Below, one piece after another: positions 22,716-36,693 of a DNA stretch of 64,000 nt. Positions within the stretch are counted from its first letter, which is position 1; each line of letters starts with the position of its first letter. Location of the stretch: NCBI GenBank assembly GCA_001692895.1, contig KV748195.1:496001-560000 (forward strand). The letters run 5' to 3'. Under the pieces are notes generated by a model. That model saw only the letters and a list, made by a program, of their open reading frames with translations, made no database searches and had not been told where the DNA came from. This stretch comes from Cenococcum geophilum 1.58. Lineage: Eukaryota > Ascomycota > Dothideomycetes > Gloniales > Gloniaceae. The translations under genes were made by a program, and so were the position numbers.

Positions 22716-25700
22716 CTATCTCCCTCCTCTCTATTTTCGTCCTTAAAGATCCCTAATATCTCTAAGTCGTTTACTAGAGGTATAATATCCGTCTAATTAA
22801 TTTAGTTAATATTGTTACTTATTATACCTAAAGCATCTTCTTCTTTATACGCGTAATATTATGCTCGCACTATTACTACTATATTATCGCTTAGTAAAAT
22901 TATACCATCTCTATATTCTTATTATGCGAAAGAGGGGTTAGTTTATGTTACGCTGGCGAGCCCTTTGTCTCGGCAACTATCCTCTTACTTAGAGTGTACC
23001 AAAGCAAACGTTTATTCTTCCTATAACGTCCATTCTACTTCTAACGCTAAATATACGCGTCCTATAACTTTTAGTAGTCTCTAAGTTCCCTAAGTAATTT
23101 ATTATAGGGTCTTATGTTTAAACTGTCACTATAAAGCTTAACGGTGACCTAGCGTAGGCCCTTACTAAGCTTAAGCGTTCTTGGGATATAGAATAGAAAG
23201 CCCTAAATACTTAGATCGCGGCATCTGCTTGGCTGCTTTGTCTTAAGAAAGTCCGTAAGAAGGTTTATTCTAAGGAGTAGAAACTTATAAAATAAGGTCT
23301 GTAGGAACTTGGTAATAAGAAAACTAACTCTCCTCCTATAAAGGAAATAACTCTAAGTAGTTTAGCAGTCGCTCTTCCTAGGTCCCCCTTAGGTAACTCG
23401 TTTTTTAATAATCCTTCTTTATTAATGTTGCCTGACCTATTTTTTTCTAATACTCCTATACCTTTCCTATAGCGTTCTTTAAATTTTATAGTGGTTCCTA
23501 GGTAGTCTTAGTATAACCTATCTACTTTACCTCGTACTATATTTCATTATTAATCTCCTTATAGCTAATAATCCTTAAAACTTGCTATTTGTCCTCTTCT
23601 TGTCCTCTATACATATCTACTTCGTAAACTAGCGGCTTAATATTCCTATATACTAGCTTTAATATTGCGATATGCTATATAGGGTAGATCTTTATTTTAG
23701 CTAGTAGGTTTAACTTAAATATAACCGGTGAAATTCTCTAAATAATTTCGAAGGGTCCTAGTCTGACATAGTTTAACTTCTTACTTAGTTATTAACTCTT
23801 GAAATTTTTATATAGTAGCTATACTTTATCTCCCTTCTTAAGATCTGGTCCCTTAGATCTCTTAGTATTATAATATTTTTTCATTCTTTACTATACTACC
23901 TTAGCTGTTTCTATAAGGTTTATATAAAGATTTATTAAAGTCTCTATTCTTTACTTAGCTCTACTACTTGTCTTCTTTACTTAACGTAGCGATAATAATA
24001 TTCTTGGCTTATATCTATAATTCGCCTTAAATAGTAAAGTACCCATTCCTTCTTATAGTGTTATATTNTATGCAAACTATATAACTAGTAATAGNGATAC
24101 CTAATTNTTCTNTGCGTAATTAATATAGTGCCTTAGATACTGCTCTAGTGTCTAGTTTAATCTTTCCGTTTAACCGTCTATCTGCGGATAATATACGGTA
24201 AAAGTTGCTGCTCGAACTCCTTATTCCGCCAAGAATACCTTCTAAAATACTGCTATAAATCTTGGATCTCTATCTAATATAATTTTACTTAGTACTCTAT
24301 ATCTTGCGAACACTTCTTTAATATAGATTCTAGCGACATCTTCTACTAAGATTTCTTCCGTATAGGCTATAAAGTATCCCCACTTTATAAGCTTGTCTAC
24401 TATTACTAAGATTACGTTATAATCTTGTCCTATAATAGGATTTCTTAATTTTAGCAACTTTATAATAAAGTCCCATAATATAACCTCCTATAGTCTCTTT
24501 AGTATTTTAATAGATTATAGCCCTCCGTATAGCTTATGCCTTATTAGTTTATTTCTTTAGCAATCTAGATATTCCTTAGTGACCTTCCTAGCTATTCTCT
24601 AGATTCCGTTAATGATATACTCCTCCTAGAGTCTCGACACTAAGCCTATCCCTTGCATTGTTAATGTGATATAAAATGTGGCCCGTGCGCGCGATTAAGA
24701 ACATCAAAGTGCGAGCCTATAATGCTGAGGGCTCTCTACAAGTAGATCTGTCGACGCGATTGGCAATTATAGAGCTAGTTATAGAGTTAATTAACTGACC
24801 GCCGCGACGCTCTATAATTGTAGGCTCTTGGATGCAAAGCAGAGGTGTTAATTTAGGTCTTACCGGGCGCAGGCGCAGGCGCGGGCGCGGAGGCAGCTCA
24901 AAACTTTGGTGATGCGGCAGAACGATTGACCGCCTGGGAATGCAGCTTATTAATTGGCACGCACGGGCCACAATTTATAGGACGTAAACAACAGTATAAG
25001 GGATAGCTCCGTTATGCCCTTAAGTTAGTCCCTTATAGAAATCTTCTATAAATTGCTCTACTATGCTTCTTGGGATGTACTTTACTTCTTAGTTTTCGTA
25101 TATATCCAACTGTAGATCTTCTAGCTATGCTTTTAGAATTTTCTGTACCTAAAAGCTTTCCAGTAACTTATAAACTCCTTTTAACTTATTTTCTTAGGTT
25201 GCTGCGATTTTTAGATAATTATACTTAATTAATCCGTCTATATCTTTTTGCAGTAAAGCCCTTAATAGCTTTTTATCGTTCTGTAGTTTAGCTTTTTAAC
25301 TTAACGTATTGGCTTGCGTATTATCTATACCCTTAGTATACTAAATCTTAAAATAGTATTCTATAAGCATCTCTGCCCATCTAACCTATCTTTAGTTAAG
25401 TTCCTTTATTATTAGGAATCCTATTAGGTTCTTATAATTCGTCTTAACTATAAATAGTTTTTCTACGCCTTATAAGAATGCTCTTTATTTCTTTAGTGCT
25501 ATAACTATACCTAATAACTCCTTATTATAGATGTTATAGTTTAATTCCAGTAGTGTTATCTTCCTACTATAGTATACTACTAGATGCCATCTATCTAGAT
25601 ACTTTTGCATAAAGTATACTTCTAATGTAAAGTCTAATATATTTATTTCTATAATTGTCTCTAATCTTAGTTAATAGATCTTAAGAACTAGCTCCTAGGT

Positions 25701-28700
25701 AAATAACCTTTTAACTTTCTTAAATAGTTCTTATTATTCCTTTCCCTATAACTATAGTTCCTCTTTCTTTATTAACCGCGTAAATAGCTTAATATCCTTT
25801 AACTATTGTGCTATAAACCTTCTATAGTAATTACAAAACCCTAAAAACAATTTTAACTGCGTAACGTTCTCTAGTTTTTACCAATTTACTATAGCTTCGA
25901 TCTTCTTTAGATCTATACTAAGTTAGCCTAGTTTAATAATAAATCCTATAAAATTGGGTTTCTTAGTAAAGAACTTACATTTCTTAATTGCTACTAGTAT
26001 CTGTTTTTCTTATAGTTTCTTTAAGACCTATTTAATATATTCTCTATATTCTTCCTTAGTTATTAAGTAGATAATAATATTATTAAGATATACCATAACA
26101 AATTCATTTAAGTATTCTCCTAATATATTATTAATCCGCTTCTAGAACGTTACTAGTGCGTTTATAAGCCCGAATTATATAACTAATAGTTTATATAGTC
26201 CTTCCTTTGACCTAAAGGCTGCTTTTTATTTATCGCCTTCCTTAATTCTAATTTAATAGTACGCCTATCTTAGATCTATTTTCGTAAAGATTTACGCATT
26301 ACCTATCCTATCTTAAATTTCGCTAATTAAGGGTAAAGGATACCTATCCTTTCTAGTAATGCTGTTTAACTGTCTATAGTCGATACACAGCCTTAATTTA
26401 CTATTCTTTTTTAGTACGAATAGTACTGGATAACCCGTTAATAATTACGATAGTCTAATATATCCCTTTTATAAGTTTTCTTAGATAAACTCTTTTAGTA
26501 CTCTACCTTCTTCTTTAGTAAGCTTATAGATTGGAAAGAACCTTAAACTTATTTCTAGTTCTAATTCTATCTTATAGTTCTATACTATATACTCTAATAG
26601 CTTCTTACTTTTTAGTGACTATAGTTTCTTACTATACTTATAGTATCTTTTTAGTATATAGCTTAACCCTTTTTTTATTTCTTTATAGGTTGCTTCTACT
26701 TAGTACTATACCAACTTAGTTTATTATCGCATTTTACGGCGTTAAGTATCCCTAATATTGACCTAACCTATAATCTAATTAATTTTTGGATTATATTTCT
26801 GTAACTAAGGCATTCCTAGTACTGCCTTATTCTTTCCTAATGGTAATATGTTAAAAGACATCTTAACTTATCTTCCTTTAATGGTTAACTAAATAGGTCC
26901 TATTTTAAGGTTAATAATGCCTCCTCCGTAGGCTCTTAGATCTCCTAAAATTATTACTAATAGATAAGAATAATCCTTTTTCTTATATGGTAACCCTATT
27001 CTTTTAACTGCTACTAGCGAGATATAGTTCCTTGTTACTCCACTATCTATTAGTACCTTAAACTGTTAATCCTACCACTTAATTTATAAATTTAGGTGTT
27101 GTTTTTAAATTCCTTTAAGGGTTTAAGGCTCTACTACTGGTTCCCTCTGGTTCTATAGGCCTCTACTTTTCCTAACTATTAGTTACTAAATCCTGTTTAT
27201 ACTTAGTCTAACTTAGGCTAATACTTAGTTTACTTTTTGTTTTTAATATGCCATAGACAGGTATTCTCTAGATATTCCCACTATTATTATCTATCTAGGC
27301 ATTCTTCCGTAAGGAATCTTCCTAGTTAAAGTATTAAGTCCCCTTATCCTTAAACTTCTATAGGGTGCCAACTATATATATACTTAGCGTTTTAATACTT
27401 CGCCTTATCCGTCATCTAATATATTCTTATTAAATACTTCCGATTTTTATCCTTTAGTGCTCTATATATATTATACGCATTATCTATATATACTATCTAC
27501 GCCAATATATAATATACTTAGTGTCTTGGGTTAACTCTTAGCTCGTCTTTATCTTTAAGTTTAAACCTTTCTTATATTAATCTAAGCATTATAACTTTAT
27601 TTATAGGTACTATAATTTGCCTCTCGCTTCTTTAGTCCTCTAATTGCTCCTCTAGATCTTTTAATGTTATAATTAAGGCTCCTTTAATATAAGTTATGGC
27701 CTTCTCTATAATCGGGTGGTCTTAAATAACTTTTTCGTCTAACTATATATAGAAATCTTCCCACTTATTGTTGTGTCGTTATCTATACCACTTTTAGTAC
27801 AGCCCTTTAAGTATATACGGCGTGTCCGTAAGGAAATATCTCTTTATTACTGCATCGTAATAGCCTTTTATATGTTATTCTTTAAACCTAGTTAGAATCC
27901 CTAGATCCTCTTCTTCTTCTAGTTTAGTAAGCCACTTAGCTCTTAGTATACCTGTCTTAAGCCTATTAATAATTCTTTATATAGGTGCTCTGTCCCTTAT
28001 ATAACCTAGCATGCTAGATCTTTTATCTAGTTTCTACTCTTGCTATACAGCAATTCTTGCTCTAAATTCTGCTATGGTTTCTTTCCTTTTGCGTCTTATA
28101 AGTGGATCCTTAAAGTCGTTATACTTCTTAATTATAGTATTAACTTTTTAATCTTTAGGCCGAACACTATGTTCCCCTAGTAAGTCTTCTAGGTTTATAT
28201 ATCTGTCTCCTAGTCTAACTGCTGTTTATATTATAGATTCTCTAATCTATAAAGAAGCCTCTTACCTCTTATCTGTGGATACCCTTATTTATATCCCAAA
28301 TCTTTAGTTCCTTAAATCCTTTAATCCTAAGCTTACTTCTAACTTAAGCTTAGCTCCCGCCTTAGTCTAACTAGGCGTCTATAGTGTTCTTATCTCATCT
28401 TAAGAGTCTTAAATCTTACTTATCTCATCTTGAGAATCTTATGCCGTGGGGAACTCTTGTCCCGAGCTTATTCGTATATTTCTGAACTGAGCTACTACTC
28501 TACTCTATCGGTTTTCGTCTGTTATGGGTCCTTAAGCGTGCCTTATCTTATTTTAAAAATCTTAAGCCTTTAGCCTTTTGCCTTTATTAAGTGGTAAGCT
28601 AGCACTAGCAGTCGTCTGCTTACTTAATCCCTTTTAGATATTGCTCCTTCCGTCTTATAAAGCGATAGATGCCGTATCTAACGGTGTTATAATACCCGTT

Positions 28701-30208
28701 ACTAAACCTTACTCTATAGCGGTCTTAGTCTCTACTTCTATTACATTATTGAGGTTTAGATACCCCTAGTTGGTTCCCTTACTGTCCTTATCACTGTTAA
28801 TTAATAAGTACTCTAACTCCATTGTCATTATTACTAATCATTATCCGCACGTTGCTATAACATCTTAATCCAGCTTATAGAGTCGATCTTATTCTTTATC
28901 TAACTCTATAGTTCCTTTAAGTCCCTTTAACTCTAGCTCCTATGGCTAATAGCTTATACCGTACTTAGCATCTTTATAAATTCGGTATACGTTATTATAA
29001 CAAAACGCGAAACTTCTAATTAAACACTCTTTTGTTCCTTATAGTATACTATTATCCCTCTATATACGTGTGTTTTCTACTAGTCGGGTTCCCTTTATTG
29101 CATAGTAACTCTAACCATCTTTATAATCTCTCGCGAAATAACCCTATTTCCCGCAATTTATATAAGCTCCGTCTCTAAACTACTAACTTTATTATGGAGT
29201 CCGCCTAAACGTCTTCTGCTAATAAGATCCCTGGTTTAACCTATACTCCTTAGTCCTATAATTACTAGATCCTTAACCTCTAGGTTTTTATAGTTTTTTA
29301 CTCTATCTCTTATAGATTTCTTTAGTACTACTTAGGTCTATTAGCTCTACGCTATACCATAGTTTCTAACTTAGCTTTTATTATTGCGTGCTTTGCGCCT
29401 TATACAACTATAGAACTCTATCCTAACCTCTCTTAGCCTATTCCCTTTAGAAGATCCTATTATTAATTTTTATTGCTTAATCTATTAAATCCCTTAGGGT
29501 GTCCGTATCTTCCATTAGGATAATTACGTCCTAGACTTTAGCCTTAAGTCCCTATTTATACTATGCCATAAGCGCCTTATTATTCCACTTAACTTACATA
29601 GCTAGCGTTTAGAACTGGGTTATATATTTAATTACTAAGGTTCGTTACGTAATGTCTTGGAGTTTTCTTTCCGCCATAGTTACTGCCTCCGGATCTCCGA
29701 ACATTTATATAAGTTGCTCTATAAATCCTTCCTAACTTAAGAATATAAACCACACCTCTTAATTAGTGGTTGTTATTCTATTTACCTATATTTTTATAAG
29801 GTAAGGTTTAAACTATTTAAGTGCCCTCCCTAATAGGAATAGTCCCGCATATGCTATCCGATCCACGGGTATTAGTAGTTTTACTCCTTCTTATGTAACC
29901 TTAAAGTGCATTTATATAAGAAATCCTTTAAGCTTTAACCTTTCTCCTAAGAATCTCTTAATTAAAGGTAACTTAACCTTTACCGCCCCTATCCCGTTAA
30001 TCCTTTATTTAAGTATTACATTATTCTCTATTAACTAGTTAACTATCTCTTATAGTTATCTAACCGTTATAGGTTATTATGAGTTAGTATCTGCTATACT
30101 AGTGTCTCCTCCTAACCTTAAAGTAGTTGCCGCCGTTAATGGCGTTATGGTGGCTGCTTTTGGTAGTATATTGTTTAACTTCTTAAAACCGTAACTAGGT
30201 AGTAATTA
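22716..30208 (-). pseudogene. Gypsy copy 1 gag-pol, inactivated
   Basis: Read on the minus strand, motif remnants occur in the normal Ty3/Gypsy order. The gag zinc knuckle retains INCGK*GYFARDY, with expected Cys and His changed to Tyr and a stop inside. The protease motif LIDSGVTRNYIS is intact locally. The reverse-transcriptase box reads YLNN where YLDD is expected, removing both catalytic aspartates. The integrase core is the longest surviving ORF (24457-24242, 71 aa) with KWGYFIAY and DRDPRF. TAA/TAG stops are dense throughout. All these changes are G-to-A on the coding strand or C-to-T, as RIP predicts. It cannot encode functional proteins. Confidence 0.9.
24649..25003. mobile_element. 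GC-rich un-RIPed MITE inside Gypsy copy 1
   Basis: A 355-bp insertion absent from copy 2. The flanking TA (24647-24648, 25004-25005) appears once at the empty site in copy 2 (39070-39071, between CCCG and GCTCCG). The termini are imperfect inverted repeats: both begin TCCCTT and share TATAAAWTGTGGCCCGTGCG further in. The interior has inverted GAGCCTATAAT / ATTGTAGGCTC and a GC-rich core (GGCGCAGGCGCAGGCGCGGG on the complementary sense), in sharp contrast with the host. The 84-codon minus-strand ORF at 24717-24971 is not a recognisable protein. The TA duplication suggests mobilisation by a Tc1/mariner/pogo transposase. Confidence 0.85.
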
Positions 30209-30628
30209 TGTAACGGAACCTTGTAGTAAGTACTACGGTAGGTCCTGTTAATATGCTAGGTGTGTAGGTATTATAAGTAGTTAACAACGTAATAATAACT
30301 AGTGGAGTGGTTGCCTAACAGATTAACTCTAATTATATTCTAAGAATTACTATAAGGAAGGAACTATCTAGGTAGGGACTAAGGGTCCTTAAATACACAA
30401 CCGTACTCCTATGAAATCCTTCTTATACGTGAGGTACGTGTTATATATAAGGTACGTAAGTTCCTCCCATTCCTCTCGTTTAATACGTAGCATATTATGT
30501 GACTCGCTTACCACTCTTCGTCACATGGTTCTACCGGCTCCATTCTGGACCGTGCCCGTATTAACTAACTAGCTTCTTCCGACTCTTCTCCAAGTAGTTA
30601 TAACATCGTACTTAAAGCGTCCGTAATA
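30209..30628 (-). repeat. LTR (5' LTR of Gypsy copy 1)
   Basis: Starts TGTAACGGAACC and ends CCGTAATA; 420 bp, the same length as its partner. It keeps the original TG end that the other LTR has lost. Confidence 0.95.
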
Positions 30629-30633
30629 CTAGG

Positions 30634-33600
30634 TAATTCTATAAACTAGCTAAGAGGTATAGATAGATTTAATACTAGCCAATTCCTCTATAACCTATAA
30701 TTATAGCAAATATATTATAGGATAAAGCTATTTCTAGAGACCTATAGAAACACTTTCTTAGTATAGTAAAGATTGCTCTATAGTATCTAAAATTTTATAG
30801 GCCTAAAGAAGAGCATCTTAATCTAGACTATATCTCTTATTTAGAAAAAGTTTTTAAATAGGATTACGCTCGACTTAATCCGGGGAATTATATCCCTATA
30901 ATTATTAACCCTATAAAATTTAATATATTGGTTCAGAAATCTAGTATTAGAAAACACCTACTAAAGCTACTTTATTAAGAACTACCGAGGCTCCCTATAC
31001 AGGACAATACGTCTTTACTTTACTTGTATAGCAGGCATCGCATTACAGTAGCTTAGAATATACTCTTCTTAGAGGATAGATAGTAGTATACTAACCTATA
31101 TTTATTAGGTTTGTTTATAGCTTTTATTTATAGTTAATTAATCTAATAGGGATAGGTATATTTAAGCGAATAAGGATATATATTTAAGAAAGGTACTTAT
31201 ATACTTAAAAAGTTACCAACAGTAAAGTATACCAACTAGTCCGCTTCTATTAATTTTATAGGGATACGTTAGGTAAATAGAGATAGCTCTTTTAATTAAG
31301 TGATAATAAGTAGCGTAAAGTTATAAACTAGATCTAATAACCTAAATATAAATAGTTAGGCTATATAATAGATACGCTTTTGCCGTATATAGGGTTATAG
31401 GGGGACCTTAAACTTAGATATTTTCCTATAATATAAAGTTAGAAGTGCCTAGAGGTTTACTTCCTATAATTAAGATTTTTTAATATATTACTTACAAATA
31501 ATAGGAAATCTGCTGCTATATCGAGCGTATACGGCAAGTTTAGAAATTTATTACCTCTAATAATGAGTTAATACTGCATTTTCTTAACAAGGGTACAGTT
31601 AGGAGCCTACAATCCCTTACGCCGTTAGCGTGCTCTAATAATAAAAATCTGGTAATAACATTAGTAAATACCAGTTAGGTTTTTCCTAATATACCAAATT
31701 CGCTACGCCTAAAGGTCCTAACTTAGTTACTTAAAGTACTAGGCATAATCCCAACATTTAAAATATTCTTTAAAGATTTAAAGTATCTTAAACCCGTAAT
31801 AATAATCTTAAGGGGAATACTACTGCTAAATTATAAAGATTTTATAAGAGAGATAGTTACGCGTTGCTATATAGGCTTATTAGAGCATAACAGCTATTAT
31901 TTAGTTTAATTTAGTCTAAATAGAAAGTGTTATATACTAAATACCCTAGAATTTCTTATCCGCTATTATTAGCTCTGCCTATATTTACTACAATATTTTC
32001 CTAATATAACCGACATATCTCTATTAGTGGATAGAAGAAGTAAGAATAATAATATTAAAAGCGGTAAAAAGAGTAATAATTCCGCTAGAAAGAGGGCTTA
32101 GTATAAATTCGCGAGGCTAGCTAGTAATCTTAGGTTTAAGTTAAAGCCTATTAAGAAACTTCTAGGGGAAGACCCTAATAAAGTAGAAATCCGGGTTTCC
32201 CTTTATAATTAGCGACCTAAAGAATTATATAAAATCAGTGACAAGGATTTTAAATTAGAGGTAAACCGCTAACTAGAAGTGCTTTATACTAAATTTAAGC
32301 GGCAAATACTCCTAGACCCCACTCTTACTCTAAGCGTTAATTTTAGTAGTAAGCCTATTAATTATAGATGTGGTAAACTACTATAGGCTTCTTATACCTC
32401 TAATAAGAATCTTTTATTCCTACCTATATTATATAGTATAGATAATATAGTTAGTCCGAAAGCTATACTTACATCATTTATAGTTAAACGATTTATTTTC
32501 TTCTGCTTTTTTAGGTGGAATAATATAAACGATTTCGACCTTTAGATAAAAGAGATGCAAGCACTTGCATCAGAAGTGCCCAAAAGTGCTTATTTAGCTG
32601 GCTACGAGCAGCAGTAAGGCTATAAGCAGCAGTAGAGCCACGGATAGTAGTAGGGCTATAAGTAGTAGCAGAGCCACAAGCGGCAATAGGGGAGTAATGA
32701 GCAAAGTTAAATGGGTCCCCTTATAGTCTGGCGGCCTCCTAAAAATACTATAACAACTGTATAAAGCGCCCTTTTTACTATTAAATCTCTATCTAATAAA
32801 TGCAAGATTATAAATCAGATTGCTTTCTTTTAAATTACAACCTTAAAATATAGCATAGTAGGGAATAATAGCTCCGCTGTGAAAAATATAGCTTCTAAAA
32901 TTATAGACGGATATTTTAATAATGGCTTTATTAGAGCGCCTTAGAAATTCGGATATGTTATTAGGGACTCTTTACAGTCTATAGATATTATAGATGTCTA
33001 TAATAGAGCTAATATAATAAACATAAATTTTCTATAGGTTATTTTTATTCTAGACGGAGGACCTTAGTTACTAGATACACGGTTTCTTAGGAAGCCTTTT
33101 TCTTAGTATATAGATCTATTTTATAATACTAAGGCTATAAAATAAAAAGCATTAAAGGACCCGCTACTAACTCCTAATAATTTTATAAGAAGCGTAAGAT
33201 TTATCTAATAAGAAATTCAGCCTGCGCTACCCCTTAAAACGCAGATTTAGGCCAAACTTCGCCTGTCTAACGAAGATGTAGACGAAATTTTGTAAGTACG
33301 AATTCCTTAAATTGGAACATTGCGAGGAGAAAGCCGACTTTTATATCTATAAAGAAATATTACGTTGCTAGAAATTTAAGTTGAGGATTTTAGTATAAGC
33401 GCTTAATTTTATTTAATTATTAACCTAAAGGGATTAAAGAATATATAATGTCGACTTAAGTATCGTGTTAGGATAGAGGCGTAAGTATAATAGGTTTACT
33501 AACATTACTACCTTCTTAGAAGTTTACTATAACTCTATACTTATATTGTCTTTACTACTAGTTTATATTTACTAATCTCCCTACTAGTAAACCTTATAAC

Positions 33601-36600
33601 GTCGCTCTTTTAAACTTCTAATAACCACTACAGCTATTTAGCAGAAGGAGTCTATAGCTCTATATCCTACCTAACTAAATATAAGAATTAGGATCTATAG
33701 TTAGCCGATTAACTAAAATTAAACGATTTTAATTCTTTTTCCTTAATCGTTTTAAGAACGCACACCTCTTTATATAAGTTTATAGCGGATAAGGCCTTAT
33801 AAAGTATTTTATGTAATATATAGGGAATTTAAGCTTAGTAAGCATTGTATTAGAATTTTAATCCTCTTTATTATAGCCTAGGGATATAGCTAAGTAGGTT
33901 AGTAGCAGAAAGGTAGTAGCTGGCTAATTAATTATACTATTAGAAAAGAGTAACTAAAGACGTACGCAGTAATATAAAATTAAAAAAATTCCATTTAGTC
34001 TAAAGATTAGCTTTTATCCTAGAACCTATTTCCGCCAATATAATTACTTATCCGTATAATAAGTGGTTAAAACTCTATAGGGATTGTAATAAGTAGTTAA
34101 TAACCTATAAGGGACGACTCTAAAAACTTATAGCTAATATAACGCACGCAAACACCTAATATCCATCTTTACTCCTTTTTATTAGAAAGAAGAATAAAAA
34201 ACAAGCACTAAGAGCTTTCTTTTCCGCGATTAACTATAAACGGCGCAGCGTTTAAGGCATAATTAGCTTAAATATCGACCCAACTACCGTAGGCGCTAAA
34301 AATCCAATACTCTTCGCCGAGGCTAATTTAGAAAGCCTTCCTATTAAACTTAGTAAAACGGTAGATTGCTATTATAAGACTAAGCGGTATAGGCTTGACT
34401 AGGTTAACGACTAATATCCTAAGCCTAAGACTAGAGATGTAGTTAATAGGATTTACTTACTATTACTTCTCCCCTTTACTAACGTCCTTTGCCTTTTCGT
34501 AGAGGATTTCTTAAGTTTAGAAGAGGTTTTAAATCTTCTTTATAGATAGGCAGAACGAGGTCAGGAATTAGCAATAAGTTAACTACGTATTATTATTATT
34601 GTTATATAAATAGTTAACTCTGCGGACTTTATTAAGAGCCTACTAGATATATTAAAATCCTTCTCTAGCGTAATAATTATAGCCTTGCTAGATGCTATAG
34701 AAGTATTACTAACCGCGCACTACTTTCTACTTAAAGATACTCTCCTATAAGAGGCTAACTATACTTAATAAGCAAAAATTACTAAGCAGGCACTATTCTC
34801 CACAACTTACCTTTAAGCATTTTTCTATAAAGCGTTAATTTATTTCACCATAACTATAAGTCTACCTTTTAGTTTCTTCTATACGTCTAGGGAAGAGAGT
34901 AATATTAATAATTAGTTTTCCACCCACATAGGCTTATTTCTATAACTATATTACTAGTATAAAGTCTCCCTTAATAATGCCGCTATATATATTACCTTAG
35001 CTATTCTTATAGATAGTTCTCCCCCTAAAATGTATTGTAAGATTTTAAGACCCCTAATTCCTACTAGTTACTAAATATATAAGGTTTTTATCCTAGAGCC
35101 CTTTTCTAAACCCTCTATTATAATTACTGCTAAGTAGTATATCTTAAATAGTATTATCTTTAGCACCTATTAACTTATAACTAGTGTCGCTTAATAAAGG
35201 ATAATTTTATAACTATACTATCTAAATTAGATATAGATAATATCCCTTCTTCCTAGCTATACTGGCAGAATCTATAGGAACTTAAATAGAGCATTCCCCT
35301 ACTAAAGTTAAATAGAACTTGCCTATTCTGCCTTCGCAGAAAACCAGAATATATACTTATTTGTAGATATTTAATATATAATATTTACGTCCGTAGATAC
35401 GGCACGCCGATATAAGGTATTAAATATTACTTTAAAGTCTCTAAGTATATATTATACTAATCTAAGGGGCCGCTAGGAGTAAAACTCCTTCTATTAACTG
35501 CTAGTACCTGTTTACTAGCGATTAATAGAGGCGGCGTCCAAGGAGAGCTATTACTGCTAATACTAAGAAATCTAGAGCAAGTTTAGGACCTCCCTTATCC
35601 TCTCTAGGATAATTTCGATTTCGCTTTAGGTACTAGTTTAGGTAGGGTTTAATTATACAATAATATAGAATAAACTAACTTCTATAGGAGGTCTTGCTAT
35701 TCTCTAGCTTTTCTAAATATAATAGAGCATCTAAAATTGTATTTTTATATTTAAGACGCTAGCTAAACGAGTTTTCGCTATACAGCGTCTTGCCAGGCTT
35801 TTACTATGCTTTTATATAATTTCACTTTTAGGTTCTTAGCTTATTAAAAGCCGTTTTAAGGTTGCCAAACTTAAGTTCTATTTTAAAGATGCGTTCGGAA
35901 TAAATGACCAGCTATTTAATATAGTGAAGTTCGGGACATCTAGTACGAAAGTTGCTATAATAGCCACAACAATATCTAAGGGCGCACTATATATATTATC
36001 GAATTATAATAGCGTATTAGAACGTTAAAAAGATTACGGTAAATTTAACTTAAGCTATTTAAACTCTATCCTAATATCTAGCTAGGTTATAAGCACGTTA
36101 GGTTAATAGATCCTTATAATAAAGTATTAACATAGTAAGCGTAAGTTTTAATTATCTTATTTATATATATAGACTAACAACTTATAGAGCGTAAGCTACG
36201 TCTACTGCACCCACGTATATTTAATATACTCTTACTTACTCTATTAGAGTTCTAATAGGTTTATCTAGGATCTTTCTAGTTAAGTTTATCCCTACTATTG
36301 GTTTCATTTAAAATAGAGGTGTTAAAAAGTATAACAACCCTATAGATCTAATCTATTAGGAGAGCTGTATTGCTTTTAACGCGGACCCTAATCTAACCAT
36401 ATCTATTAGTTTAGGGTTTACTTAATAGCCTAGTTCCCCCAGAGCCCTATCTATATAATATAGTTTTTAAAATAGTCCTATACCTCGGCTCTTAAGGTTG
36501 TTTAGGACTATACTAGTAGCTTAGAATAACTACGTTAAGTATTTAAATCGACTTAAGTTACTACTAGTAGATAAGGAAGCTCTAGAAAGCTACTTCCGGA

Positions 36601-36693
36601 TTAATATACCTTTTAAATACTAGCCTACGCTAAACGAGATAGGTAAGATAGTAGACCTTTAATAGGAAATGTATTTATATCTTTAGTTATAAT
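30634..36693 (+). mobile_element. Older RIPed repeat, unclassified, left part
   Basis: AT-rich sequence with no ORF over 60 codons, but plus-strand protein-like stretches broken by TAG/TAA remain. Examples are about 32030-32210 (KKLLGEDPNKVEIRVSLYN), a Gln-rich imperfect repeat near 32590-32690, and about 36480-36690 (YVKYLNRLKLLLVDKEALES). It is interrupted by the second Gypsy element at 36694 with target duplication ATAAT and resumes at 44573. I cannot name the family: no reverse transcriptase, DDE or helicase motif is clear. Confidence 0.5.

Larger units (their letters stand above)
22296..30628 (-). mobile_element. Ty3/Gypsy LTR retrotransposon, copy 1, RIPed
   Basis: An 8333-bp element bounded by two 420-bp LTRs, with flanking CTAGA (22291-22295) and CTAGG (30629-30633), a target-site duplication with one mismatch. 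The LTRs begin TRTAACGG and end in RTAAYA, consistent with original TG..CA ends altered by transitions. The coding strand is minus: the gag zinc knuckle lies near 29165-29120, protease near 27055-27000, reverse transcriptase near 26100-26060 and integrase near 24457-24242. It carries a 355-bp MITE not present in copy 2, and four ambiguous bases at 24068-24112. Confidence 0.95.

Noticed and set aside
30634..36693. Possible Starship captain (DUF3435 tyrosine recombinase) or Crypton in the unclassified repeat
   Set aside because: I could not find the R..HxxR..Y residues or the conserved DUF3435 blocks in any frame; the sequence is too degraded to claim it.
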